The translations under genes were made by a program, and so were the position numbers. A stretch of 14,149 bases of DNA from JADFNO01 sp965369945 (GTDB lineage Bacteria; Planctomycetota; Phycisphaerae; Phycisphaerales; SM1A02), in contig CBDUST010000089.1 in assembly GCA_965369945.1 (NCBI GenBank), forward strand, positions 1 through 14,149, in the 5' to 3' direction. Within the stretch, counting starts at the first letter, position 1. Every line of letters begins with the position of its first letter. The notes below the pieces were generated by a model that did no database searches, was not told the DNA's origin, and saw nothing but the letters and a program-made list of their open reading frames with translations. Positions 1-7,452 of this stretch are shown here, in pieces.

Positions 1-2
1 GC

Positions 3-2177
3 TCACGAGATAAGCAGTGCGTTCCCATCAGCCGGATCAACTACGTATACAAAGTCCGTTGATGAGAGCGCTGCGAACGGATCGTTTGTACCAGCGGTTC
101 TGCGCTCAATGGTCACCGGCGCATTGGCGTTGAGCATGATCGGTCCATAATGCCGCAGCTTCACTTGAAGATCGGGATCGCCCTCTTCAAGCACGACGGT
201 GTCGCCGTTGACGGGCGCACATGATTCATCGTGCAGATCAAAGGGAGCGACGCCAATCGACCCGCCGCCGAGCGATTCGGCGGTGTTGGTGTAGCCGGGC
301 CCGGTGAGTATGACTTGATCCGGATCGCCGTCGAAACCGATTTTGACCGGTGCATCCCACACCGCTCCCGGAATGTTGTCGGCGTTGAATATGATCTGCG
401 TGGTCAAGCCGCCGACAGGCACTTCGAGCGTACGGTTCGGGCCGGTGTATCCCTGGCTGAATGTGATCGTCGCATCCAGCTCGACGTCGAACCGAAGTTC
501 GCCACCTGACGGCTGTGAGCTCATCGTGCGAACGTCAAGAGACCCCACGAATCGATCAACAATGATCTTTGAGATCGCCCCCGTGCCGTCGTTTACTTGA
601 CCGTTGATATCAGCATAAAGGTTGTGGGCCTTGGTGATGTTGCGGAAGTGGTGCTTGGCCTCAATCAAGATGGGCGATTCGGGTGTGCCGATGTTCCCTT
701 CCGCAGAGATGAAGGCGATTCGGCCGAACGGAGCGCGAATGTCTCCGAAAATGCTTCCGATGGCTTTGACCTTTGTGATCCCGCGACTCGGGTTATCCGG
801 CGTCGTCGCAATAATGTCATCGGTGACATCACCACCCAATAGAATGTCCCCGATCGCCTCGACCATGACCAGCCCCACGTCCCCATCAACATCGACCCTG
901 TTGAGCAAGTGCTCGCCATCAGCGGTCTCCAGGATGTTGTGAACCGTGTCGATCTTGATATCAGGGTCGTCGCAACTGGGCAGCACCCGCACGACCACAG
1001 GCGATCCGGCCGGGGGCCCCTCGACGGCGATGAACAGGTGATCGATAGTCACACCGCCGCTGGTCGGATGGATCTCAAAAAAGGTGTAATTGAACGGATC
1101 ATAGAGGTCCAAGAGTGTCACGTCGAAATGGTTGTTCCCCAGATCAACGACCTGATATGCCTCTGCCGGGATGTTGGGGTCACAAGCGTCACCAGTCACG
1201 ATGATGCCGCCGGTGCTGGCGCCGCCGCAGCCGTCCGTTGGCCCCCACGAACCGAGCATGAACAGTACATCGCTCGCTCCGACCATACCGTCGTTGTTGA
1301 TGTCAGCCGGGCACCCCTCACACGGCCCCCATGCCGCCAACAGGAGCAACAGGTCCGCCGCTCCAACCGCACCATCGCCGTTGAGGTCGGCGTCGCAAGC
1401 GGTCGGCTCAACGTAGAAGCTCGTCGATCCGATTCGGTAACGGAACGATTGAATCGAGAATTCCGATACGCCCGGGCTGGACGTTGCGGCAAGTACCGTT
1501 CGGACATCGCCATTGGCGGCTGCCAGGGCATCGTAGTTCCATTGCAAACGAAATTCGCCATCGACGAATAACTCAACCATGTCTTGTCCATGCTTCTCGA
1601 CTCGGTATGTGTGAAGTCGATCTGTCGTATCGAGTGAGAACTTCGCCGTTTTCTCGCCATCAGTGAGCCAATCGAGCGGCCCACCTGTGAGAACGAAACC
1701 GACGGCATCCTCCGTGACAGTGATGATGATGAAGCGATCATCGTCCTGGAACCCGCACATCCACACCAGGTCGATATTGTGAGGTGGAGTGGAATCTGCG
1801 CCCGGCGCAGCCCGTCCGACTACTTCATACACTGCATCTTGCGACGAGCAATCAAACACATCCCAATGGCAATAGGCAGCGCGGAGGCCGTTGGGCGGAT
1901 CGCTCTGCTGGTTGGATTCATCGATGATGTGGAGAACACCGCTCTCGATTTCTCCTTCGAGCCACTGAGCGCTGCCACATCCACTGATCCATGCCGGCGT
2001 CGCTTGGCCGGGTAACAAGCCGAGTGCGGCATCGTAAACGACAGGCTCGTGTATCTTGTCGCAGTTTTGAGCCGACGCCGACATCGTCAGCCCGGATAAG
2101 GCCATTGCGGCAACCCCAATCGCGGTCCGGTTGCTGAACCTCCACGAAAAAGCGCACGCATTCCCAGTTAGCGTCAT
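3..2177 (-). CDS. Secreted protein with central dockerin-type repeats, LamG-like N-terminus and repetitive beta-rich C-terminus
   Basis: Predicted exported protein of 724 residues; function unknown. Residues 1-36 read as a Sec signal peptide: a hydrophobic core rich in Ala, Gly and Leu ends in Ser-Ala-Ser-Ala before Gln37. Residues about 40-255 are acidic and beta-rich and resemble a LamG/concanavalin-like fold (inference). Residues about 261-315 hold two dockerin-type calcium loops (DLNGDGAVGAAD and DINNDGMVGASD), each followed by a Trp-Gly-Pro signature. Residues about 330-724 contain repeated Gly-Asp-Ile/Val segments that could form a beta-helix or similar stack. The ATG at 2177 is preferred over an in-frame TTG at 2192 because GGGAGAG sits six bases before the ATG, and the TTG would place that site inside the gene. 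The stop codon is complete at the window edge. The dockerin pair lies mid-protein rather than at the C-terminus, where cellulosomal dockerins usually sit. It may be a cell-surface or matrix protein. Confidence 0.8.
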   Translation of the reverse strand: MTLTGNACAFSWRFSNRTAIGVAAMALSGLTMSASAQNCDKIHEPVVYDAALGLLPGQATPAWISGCGSAQWLEGEIESGVLHIIDESNQQSDPPNGLRAAYCHWDVFDCSSQDAVYEVVGRAAPGADSTPPHNIDLVWMCGFQDDDRFIIITVTEDAVGFVLTGGPLDWLTDGEKTAKFSLDTTDRLHTYRVEKHGQDMVELFVDGEFRLQWNYDALAAANGDVRTVLAATSSPGVSEFSIQSFRYRIGSTSFYVEPTACDADLNGDGAVGAADLLLLLAAWGPCEGCPADINNDGMVGASDVLFMLGSWGPTDGCGGASTGGIIVTGDACDPNIPAEAYQVVDLGNNHFDVTLLDLYDPFNYTFFEIHPTSGGVTIDHLFIAVEGPPAGSPVVVRVLPSCDDPDIKIDTVHNILETADGEHLLNRVDVDGDVGLVMVEAIGDILLGGDVTDDIIATTPDNPSRGITKVKAIGSIFGDIRAPFGRIAFISAEGNIGTPESPILIEAKHHFRNITKAHNLYADINGQVNDGTGAISKIIVDRFVGSLDVRTMSSQPSGGELRFDVELDATITFSQGYTGPNRTLEVPVGGLTTQIIFNADNIPGAVWDAPVKIGFDGDPDQVILTGPGYTNTAESLGGGSIGVAPFDLHDESCAPVNGDTVVLEEGDPDLQVKLRHYGPIMLNANAPVTIERRTAGTNDPFAALSSTDFVYVVDPADGNALLIS

Positions 2178-2525
2178 TTTTCTCTCTCCCAATCGTCAAT
2201 GCACCAACGATCGCCGAGCCGTCCAACCCTTCAGGGCGACAGCCTCGTTAGTGCGATCCGTCTGCGCTCTGGTAGAGAAGATGAAGGCATGCGCCGCCTT
2301 GTCAAGGATTTTCTACGTGCGAGCATCGACGGATGTGTCTCGCCGCGCTTGCGCAGACGGTGCCAATGCTCCATCCTGCCAAAACTGTGACGACCAGTGG
2401 AGCGACGGACCTTGGGGAGACCACCGGCCGAGGGCAGGTCCTAGGGTGAGGTCGAGCGGGATACGCACCCACCCCAAGCGGCTCGAAACTCCGGTTTCAC
2501 CGCCTAGATCGCCGATGGACAGGGC
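2178..2525. other. Divergent intergenic region of 348 bases
   Basis: This gap separates the minus-strand secreted protein from the plus-strand HldE-like gene, so it should hold both promoters. No convincing coding sequence is seen; the open frames crossing it have low-complexity Arg/Ser-rich translations. On the minus strand a perfect TTGACA occurs at 2300-2305, but the best -10 candidate at normal spacing (CATCTT) is poor. That hexamer lies within the 11-base palindrome CCTTGTCAAGG at 2298-2308. No strong -10 box was found for the plus-strand gene. Confidence 0.5.
2184..2190 (-). promoter_or_regulatory. Shine-Dalgarno site of the secreted dockerin-type protein
   Basis: On the minus strand GGGAGAG lies six bases upstream of the ATG at 2177. 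This is near-ideal spacing and decides the start against the TTG at 2192, which lies upstream of the site. Confidence 0.65.
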
Positions 2526-4151
2526 GTGGGTACGGAGCACAAGATTCTCAGCCTCCCCGAAGCTGAAGCCTCCGTTCGAGCGGCGCAGCAGGCCGGCGAG
2601 ACGGTCGCGCTGTGTCACGGCTGCTTCGACATCGTTCACCCCGGTCACGTTCGACACCTTCAGCAGGCCGCCAAGCTGGGCGATCGGTTACTGGTGACGA
2701 TCAGCGGCGACTCATTTGTGGACAAGGGAACGGGCCGGCCGCTGATCCCACAGGAGCTTCGGGCCGAGAGCTTAGCTGCGTTGGACTGCGTGGATTGGGT
2801 CGCGGTCAACGCTGAGCCGACCGCAGCCGACTTGCTCCACATCATCCGCCCGGACATCTATGTCAAGGGGCGTGAGTACGAACACAACCGCGATCCACGA
2901 TTTCAGGAAGAGAAGCATGTCGTCGAAGGCTATAGCGGACGGGTTGTATTCTCCTCCGGCGATGTTGTGTTCAGTTCGACCGCCCTGATCAACGCGATGG
3001 AGCAGACCGTCGATCCAGCTCACAGTCGGTTGCAACAAATCATCGCCGAACAAGAAATCGATAGCGACTCCGTCGATCGCTTTATCACATCGTTTCGAGG
3101 CAAGCGCATCGTCGTCGTCGGCGAGACGATCATCGACACGTATGTGATGTGTAATCGACCCGAGGTGGCCGGCGAAGCACCGGTGATGACGTTGCGACCG
3201 GTCGAGTACCGAAGCTTCGACGGCGGCGCGGCAATCATCGCCAAACATCTGGCGGCAATGGGCGCTCGACCGACGATCATCACAGCACTTCCTCGTGCGC
3301 CTGAAGCGGCTGCACTGCAACAACGACTGACCCGGTTCAATATCGAGACGCAATGGATCGAACACTCCGGACCGCTGATCGAGAAACAACGGTTCAACGT
3401 CGGGTCAACCAAGGTCATGAAGGTCGACCTCGGTGATCCGATCACCCTCGACGCTACCGGTCAGATTCGACTCAAGCGTATGGTTCAGGACGCGGCGAAC
3501 CAGGCAGACGCGGTGATCATCGCCGACTTCGGGCAGGGGCTGTTCACCTCAGCCTTTATGACCGAAATCTGCGAACTCTTGCGACCATGTACAGACTTGC
3601 TCGTCGGGGATGTCAGTGGACGACGCTCAAACCTGCGATCGATGCACGGTTTGGATTTGATATGTCCAAGTGAGTTGGAAATTCGCGAAGCGCTGCACGA
3701 CTATGACGAGGGTTTGACCGCGGTAGTCTGGCGGCTGCTATACGAGACCAATGCGCAATCGGCGATTATCACGCTCGGCGGCGACGGATCGATCGCCTTT
3801 GATCGTGCTCCAGGCGCTGCGGCCAGTCGGGATGATTGGCAGACACGCCTTACTGCTGAGCACGTTCCAGCGTTGGTTCCCAATGCGATCGATCAATTGG
3901 GCTGCGGCGATGCGCTGCTGGCTGCGGCAACCCTCACGCGAGTTTGCGGCGGTTCGCTGACGCTCGCGGCGCTGCTCGGTGCGGTGGCCGCTGCCGCGCA
4001 ATCGCAGCGATTGGGCAATGCGGTCATCGGCACTGTTGATCTTCGCAAGGGAGTCCGCCGGCTCTGCGAGGCGCAACTAACCTACGCCGCGCAGGGTGAA
4101 GCCGAACTCGTGTGCTTGCCTCGTGATCAGCTACATCTTACCAACACATAA
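2526..4151 (+). CDS. HldE-like bifunctional enzyme with reversed domain order (nucleotidyltransferase then PfkB-family kinase)
   Basis: Predicted cytoplasmic enzyme of 541 residues for making nucleotide-activated heptose or a related sugar for surface glycans. Residues about 5-160 are a RfaE/HldE C-domain-type nucleotidyltransferase: Cys-Phe-Asp at 33-35, His-Pro-Gly-His at 38-41 (the HxGH nucleotide-binding motif), Tyr-Val-Lys-Gly at 112-115 and Ser-Ser-Thr near 150-152. Residues about 185-525 are a PfkB/ribokinase-fold kinase: Gly-Gly-Ala-Ala at 233-236, DFGQG at 334-338, LGGDGS at 417-422 and Gly-Cys-Gly-Asp at 459-462, whose Asp is the expected base. In E. coli HldE the kinase comes first, so this order is reversed. 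The kinase lacks the Asp-Pro-Lys-Gly motif of HldE (Asp-Val-Ser-Gly at 362-365). The GTG start is the only good choice, because an in-frame TAG lies at 2505 and a weak GGA is six bases upstream. The next gene overlaps its end. Family is secure; substrate is inferred. Confidence 0.85.
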   Translation: MGTEHKILSLPEAEASVRAAQQAGETVALCHGCFDIVHPGHVRHLQQAAKLGDRLLVTISGDSFVDKGTGRPLIPQELRAESLAALDCVDWVAVNAEPTAADLLHIIRPDIYVKGREYEHNRDPRFQEEKHVVEGYSGRVVFSSGDVVFSSTALINAMEQTVDPAHSRLQQIIAEQEIDSDSVDRFITSFRGKRIVVVGETIIDTYVMCNRPEVAGEAPVMTLRPVEYRSFDGGAAIIAKHLAAMGARPTIITALPRAPEAAALQQRLTRFNIETQWIEHSGPLIEKQRFNVGSTKVMKVDLGDPITLDATGQIRLKRMVQDAANQADAVIIADFGQGLFTSAFMTEICELLRPCTDLLVGDVSGRRSNLRSMHGLDLICPSELEIREALHDYDEGLTAVVWRLLYETNAQSAIITLGGDGSIAFDRAPGAAASRDDWQTRLTAEHVPALVPNAIDQLGCGDALLAAATLTRVCGGSLTLAALLGAVAAAAQSQRLGNAVIGTVDLRKGVRRLCEAQLTYAAQGEAELVCLPRDQLHLTNT

Positions 4152-5235
4152 TCGACCGGACCGCTTGGTCAAGTCGCTATCTTGCATCGGGCGACTGCGC
4201 GCTGATGACCATGCGGCGGCCGGCGGCGCCGAAATCATCATCATCGATAACGCGTCCGACTCACCGCCATCTATCCCCGACCGACTCAATAACGGCTTGC
4301 CCGTTCACACAATTCACCTGTCATCCAACCTCGGCGCAGCGGCGCGCAACGTCGCCGCTAAGCAAGCGCGAGGCGACTGGCTGATCATGCTTGATGACGA
4401 TTCGTATCCACTCGATACGAACTTTATACAGGTCCTAAGCGAAGCAACTTCAGACGTAGCGGCGATTGGCGCTGACATAGTGCTTCCAAACGGTCGCCGT
4501 GAAGCTGGTGGATTACCCGAGGTGTTTGTGGGCTGCGGCGCCGCGATTCGCCGACAGGCATTCCTCGATGTAGGCGGCTACGACTCGACTTTCCACTACT
4601 ACGTTGAGGAATACGACCTCTGCGCCAAGCTCTTGCGGGCCGGTCATCGCGTGGTTCACGATGACCGCTTCCACGTGAAGCACGAAAAGATCTCCGCCGG
4701 GCGAGATATGAACGTGATCCTCAAGCATCTGGTGCGCAACAACGCCTGGATAATGCAACGGTACGCGCCGCCGGAACGTCGAACTGCGTTGCTTCATGAG
4801 ACGATTGTTCGGTACGGGCGCATCGCTGCGCTTGAATCAGCCCAAGCAGGTTATCTTGAAGGTCTGACGCAACTATTTGCGACACTTCAGGATCAGCCCG
4901 AGAGGCAAATGCCCCAGTCTCTTTTCGATCGTTTCACGGGGCTTGCTCACGCCCGCCGAACTCTTGCTGAGTCCCCGCTGGTTACCGAGCGCACGCGCGT
5001 CGCCATCGTTGATGAAGGCAAGAATGCCTGGGCCGTAAAACAAGCGCTGCGAGAAATCGGCGCGACAATCGTCGACGAACAATCCGATGCGCAATTATTC
5101 GTAATCGGAACGCTCTCGCCAGGCCCGATGCTCAATGCGTACGCACGTCGCCAGCAACTCGGTGAACCAATCCTCGCGGCCTACTCGGCTGAACCGGCCA
5201 ACGTCCCAGTAAGCAACTCGGCCAATTCGTCGTAG
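4096..5235 (+). CDS. Family 2 glycosyltransferase with C-terminal extension
   Basis: Predicted GT-A fold glycosyltransferase (GT2) of 379 residues that would add a sugar from a nucleotide donor during surface-polysaccharide assembly. Residues 11-20 carry the typical first strand (ISYILPTHNR). IIIIDNASD at 47-55 is the donor-binding strand. Asn-Leu-Gly at 78-80 precedes the DxD metal site Asp-Asp-Asp at 100-102. GYD at 161-163 and Glu-Glu-Tyr-Asp-Leu at 171-175 match the acceptor/catalytic region of the rhamnosyltransferase-like subgroup. No membrane segment is evident. Residues about 300-365 (starting RVAIVDEGKN) look like an extra Rossmann-like unit. The start is uncertain: GTG at 4096 gives a 56-base overlap with the HldE-like gene, while GTG at 4123 would begin directly at the first strand and overlap by 29 bases. 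Neither has a clear ribosome site. The overlap implies co-transcription and translational coupling. The 3' end overlaps the convergent gene by 55 bases. Confidence 0.85.
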   Translation: MKPNSCACLVISYILPTHNRPDRLVKSLSCIGRLRADDHAAAGGAEIIIIDNASDSPPSIPDRLNNGLPVHTIHLSSNLGAAARNVAAKQARGDWLIMLDDDSYPLDTNFIQVLSEATSDVAAIGADIVLPNGRREAGGLPEVFVGCGAAIRRQAFLDVGGYDSTFHYYVEEYDLCAKLLRAGHRVVHDDRFHVKHEKISAGRDMNVILKHLVRNNAWIMQRYAPPERRTALLHETIVRYGRIAALESAQAGYLEGLTQLFATLQDQPERQMPQSLFDRFTGLAHARRTLAESPLVTERTRVAIVDEGKNAWAVKQALREIGATIVDEQSDAQLFVIGTLSPGPMLNAYARRQQLGEPILAAYSAEPANVPVSNSANSS

Positions 5236-7424
5236 CCAAAGAATCGAAGCGCCTCTGCCGAACACATCTCGGCGAGCACCCGTTGTTGTTGCACCGTCAT
5301 CGGCTCTTGCTGGTCATCGCCTTCCCATCGACGCAGACTCGCTGTGTGTGGTCGATCGTGCGCCTGCGACTTCTCATCCCCGTAGCCCTCCCGTTGGTCG
5401 CCGTGCGATCCATACTCGATCATCGCAGCTTCAAATGATGTGCCGAGGAATTCACACAACTGTCTACAACTGTGCTCTGGTCCGGAGCAGAGCTGCTCGT
5501 AGTGAACAATCGCGCAGCGCTCATGGTAGTTTTGCACAAACTCATATTGTGTGCGAACGTTCTTCGCTATCCCAGGGATAAACTGTTCGAGTGGCTTCCC
5601 TGCCGTATGTTTCCAGGTATGGGCGGACCAGACGATACTGCGCGGATCGCGCACCAGGACGATGAACTTGGCCTCCGGAAACATCTCCGGCAACTGACCG
5701 GCGATTTTCAGGTACATCGGCGTCTTGTCAATAACGTACGCACCATCCGCCGGTAGCAACGGGCTATATAACTGGGAGGCGAAGGCACGACAACCTGCAA
5801 CGAACGTCGCACGATCGGCCACCGTCTGTAGTGCAACGGCAGCTTGACGCATGTTAAATTGCGGCGACTCACCCTGACCGTTCCAAAGATCCAACAACGG
5901 AAGCAGGAACCATGTCTCCGGCGGACTGACCAATCTTGGATGGCCGTTCAATATCTTGCGCAAGAGCGTAGATCCACTTCGCATAGGTGCGAGAATGAAC
6001 GCCAACCGGTCGCCGGTCGGGCTGACGCGATTTGAATCGGTACGAATCCGTATCGGTTGCTCAACCATTCGGCCGCGTTGTGCCCAGTATTGTGAGACGA
6101 CACCCAACACCAGCTCCATCCGCTTTGCCCAAGTATGATCTCGTAATGTTCGTGCTCGACCCGCTTGAGCAAGTTCATCCAATCGACCCGGCGTCGAAAG
6201 AGCCTCGGCCAACTGCTGCCTCGCCTCGCCAGGCGTCTTGTACACAAGGATTTCGCTGCCTTCACAAAATAGCTCGTCGATACCGCCGCGATAGGCCTGG
6301 AGGCACGCCGTACCGCACGCGGTAATCTCGAACACCTTGGAATTCACGCCGATGTCGTCCTGCCAGCGCATAACGTTCAGCGCAGCGCGCCCCTTTGCGT
6401 AGACCTCGGGTTGCTGCTGGTAATCCACAAACCCGCTTGCGTCGCCTTCGATTCCCCATGCGTCGTAGCACTGCTGACCTAAGCGAAGACAGTTGAAATG
6501 ACGAGACAAGTAGGCGACCATGAACGGCCGTTCCCATTTCTCGATCCGCCGAATCGTGTCGGTGGCCTTCACATAGAGAGCGAGATTCTTGATGAGCGCA
6601 TCGGCGGCAACCGAAAGATTTGCGTCGCTCTGAAGCGCCCGCTGTAGATGCACCAACGCCGGGCTGTGGCGATCGGCTAACCTCGCCTCCACCATTGCAT
6701 CAAACAGCCTCCGAATCGGCTCACGAACCGGTTCATCAAACTGCTCAGCGAGCGCATCGAGTTTGGGGCGCAGACGCTGGGCAACATCTTTCCGGATCCG
6801 ATCAACATCCGGATCATCCTGCTCCAACTCCTGCAGCATCACTTCAGTCGGGGCGGGATCACCCGGGCCGGAGACGAATACAAGGTCGTATTCCTTATGA
6901 ATCTCCGGATGTGGACGGAAGAGCTGTGGATTCACGCCGTTTGGCGATGGGATCACGTTCCCAAAACCCATCAACGACGCCATCTCGCTTCCTGTACCGG
7001 GGTTGTTGATGTAATGAAACTGGTGCGCCCCTCGGTAGATCCCCTTGGCGATATTCTTGATCTCTTTGCCGCTGTGATACCAATGCGGCGCATCCCACCA
7101 GTAATGCAAATGAGGCTGTTCATGATGATCGAGGAAGGAAACCGTCGATCCGTCCGATTGTCGGTACTGCGGAAGCGCCAATGTCGCAGTAGACCACATT
7201 GATAATGACAGATCGATGTCGTTTGCCTTGATGAATTCAAGGACGAGGTTGCCCAACGGTTCGATGGCGCGCTCCACATGCTCACCCATTGCCTCGAGCA
7301 CGGCAATGTACGGCTCAAGCTCGAACTGCATTACCTCGTGCCCAAGCTCCTCGATGCCCCGAATGATGTCGAGGAAGAAGCGACGGGAGTTCGTCCCCGG
7401 CTGAGTGAACGCCAATATCTTCAT
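5181..7424 (-). CDS. Fusion of a CgeB-like glycosyltransferase and a sulfotransferase
   Basis: Predicted 747-residue cytoplasmic protein with two enzyme modules. Residues about 1-450 resemble the CgeB/Glyco_trans_1_2 group of GT-B glycosyltransferases: start MKILAFTQPG, a Trp-Trp-Asp-Ala-Pro-His motif at 109-114, PNGVNPQLF at 161-169, and the hallmark C-terminal stretch around Asn361 to Gly380 with Phe-Glu-Ile-Thr-Ala-Cys-Gly. Residues 190-300 form a long, charged, probably helical insert. Residues about 473-740 are a sulfotransferase (Sulfotransfer_3-like). LAPMRSGSTLLRK at 478-490 matches the 5'-phosphosulfate loop for PAPS, and VLVRDPRSIVWSAH at 589-602 matches the 3'-phosphate-binding segment. 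The protein may therefore glycosylate and sulfate the same glycan (inference). The ATG has GGGAG seven bases upstream. It starts 28 bases after the epimerase gene, so the two probably form an operon. Families are secure; substrates are unknown. Confidence 0.87.
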   Translation of the reverse strand: MKILAFTQPGTNSRRFFLDIIRGIEELGHEVMQFELEPYIAVLEAMGEHVERAIEPLGNLVLEFIKANDIDLSLSMWSTATLALPQYRQSDGSTVSFLDHHEQPHLHYWWDAPHWYHSGKEIKNIAKGIYRGAHQFHYINNPGTGSEMASLMGFGNVIPSPNGVNPQLFRPHPEIHKEYDLVFVSGPGDPAPTEVMLQELEQDDPDVDRIRKDVAQRLRPKLDALAEQFDEPVREPIRRLFDAMVEARLADRHSPALVHLQRALQSDANLSVAADALIKNLALYVKATDTIRRIEKWERPFMVAYLSRHFNCLRLGQQCYDAWGIEGDASGFVDYQQQPEVYAKGRAALNVMRWQDDIGVNSKVFEITACGTACLQAYRGGIDELFCEGSEILVYKTPGEARQQLAEALSTPGRLDELAQAGRARTLRDHTWAKRMELVLGVVSQYWAQRGRMVEQPIRIRTDSNRVSPTGDRLAFILAPMRSGSTLLRKILNGHPRLVSPPETWFLLPLLDLWNGQGESPQFNMRQAAVALQTVADRATFVAGCRAFASQLYSPLLPADGAYVIDKTPMYLKIAGQLPEMFPEAKFIVLVRDPRSIVWSAHTWKHTAGKPLEQFIPGIAKNVRTQYEFVQNYHERCAIVHYEQLCSGPEHSCRQLCEFLGTSFEAAMIEYGSHGDQREGYGDEKSQAHDRPHTASLRRWEGDDQQEPMTVQQQRVLAEMCSAEALRFFGYDELAELLTGTLAGSAE

Positions 7425-7431
7425 AAACTTG

Positions 7432-7436
7432 CTCCC
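7432..7436 (-). promoter_or_regulatory. Shine-Dalgarno site of the glycosyltransferase-sulfotransferase gene
   Basis: GGGAG on the minus strand lies seven bases upstream of the ATG at 7424, inside the 28-base gap after the epimerase stop codon. It supports this start and indicates separate initiation within a shared transcript. Confidence 0.6.
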
Positions 7437-7452
7437 TCAGCGGGCGGATAGG

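Noticed and set aside
909..1571. 220-codon plus-strand open frame inside the secreted-protein gene
   Set aside because: It is antisense to a gene with a clear signal peptide and dockerin loops, and its translation is Arg/Val-rich with no recognisable domain.
2313..2657. 114-codon minus-strand open frame at the start of the HldE-like gene
   Set aside because: About 130 bases are antisense to the nucleotidyltransferase domain, and the rest lies in the divergent gap; no recognisable features.
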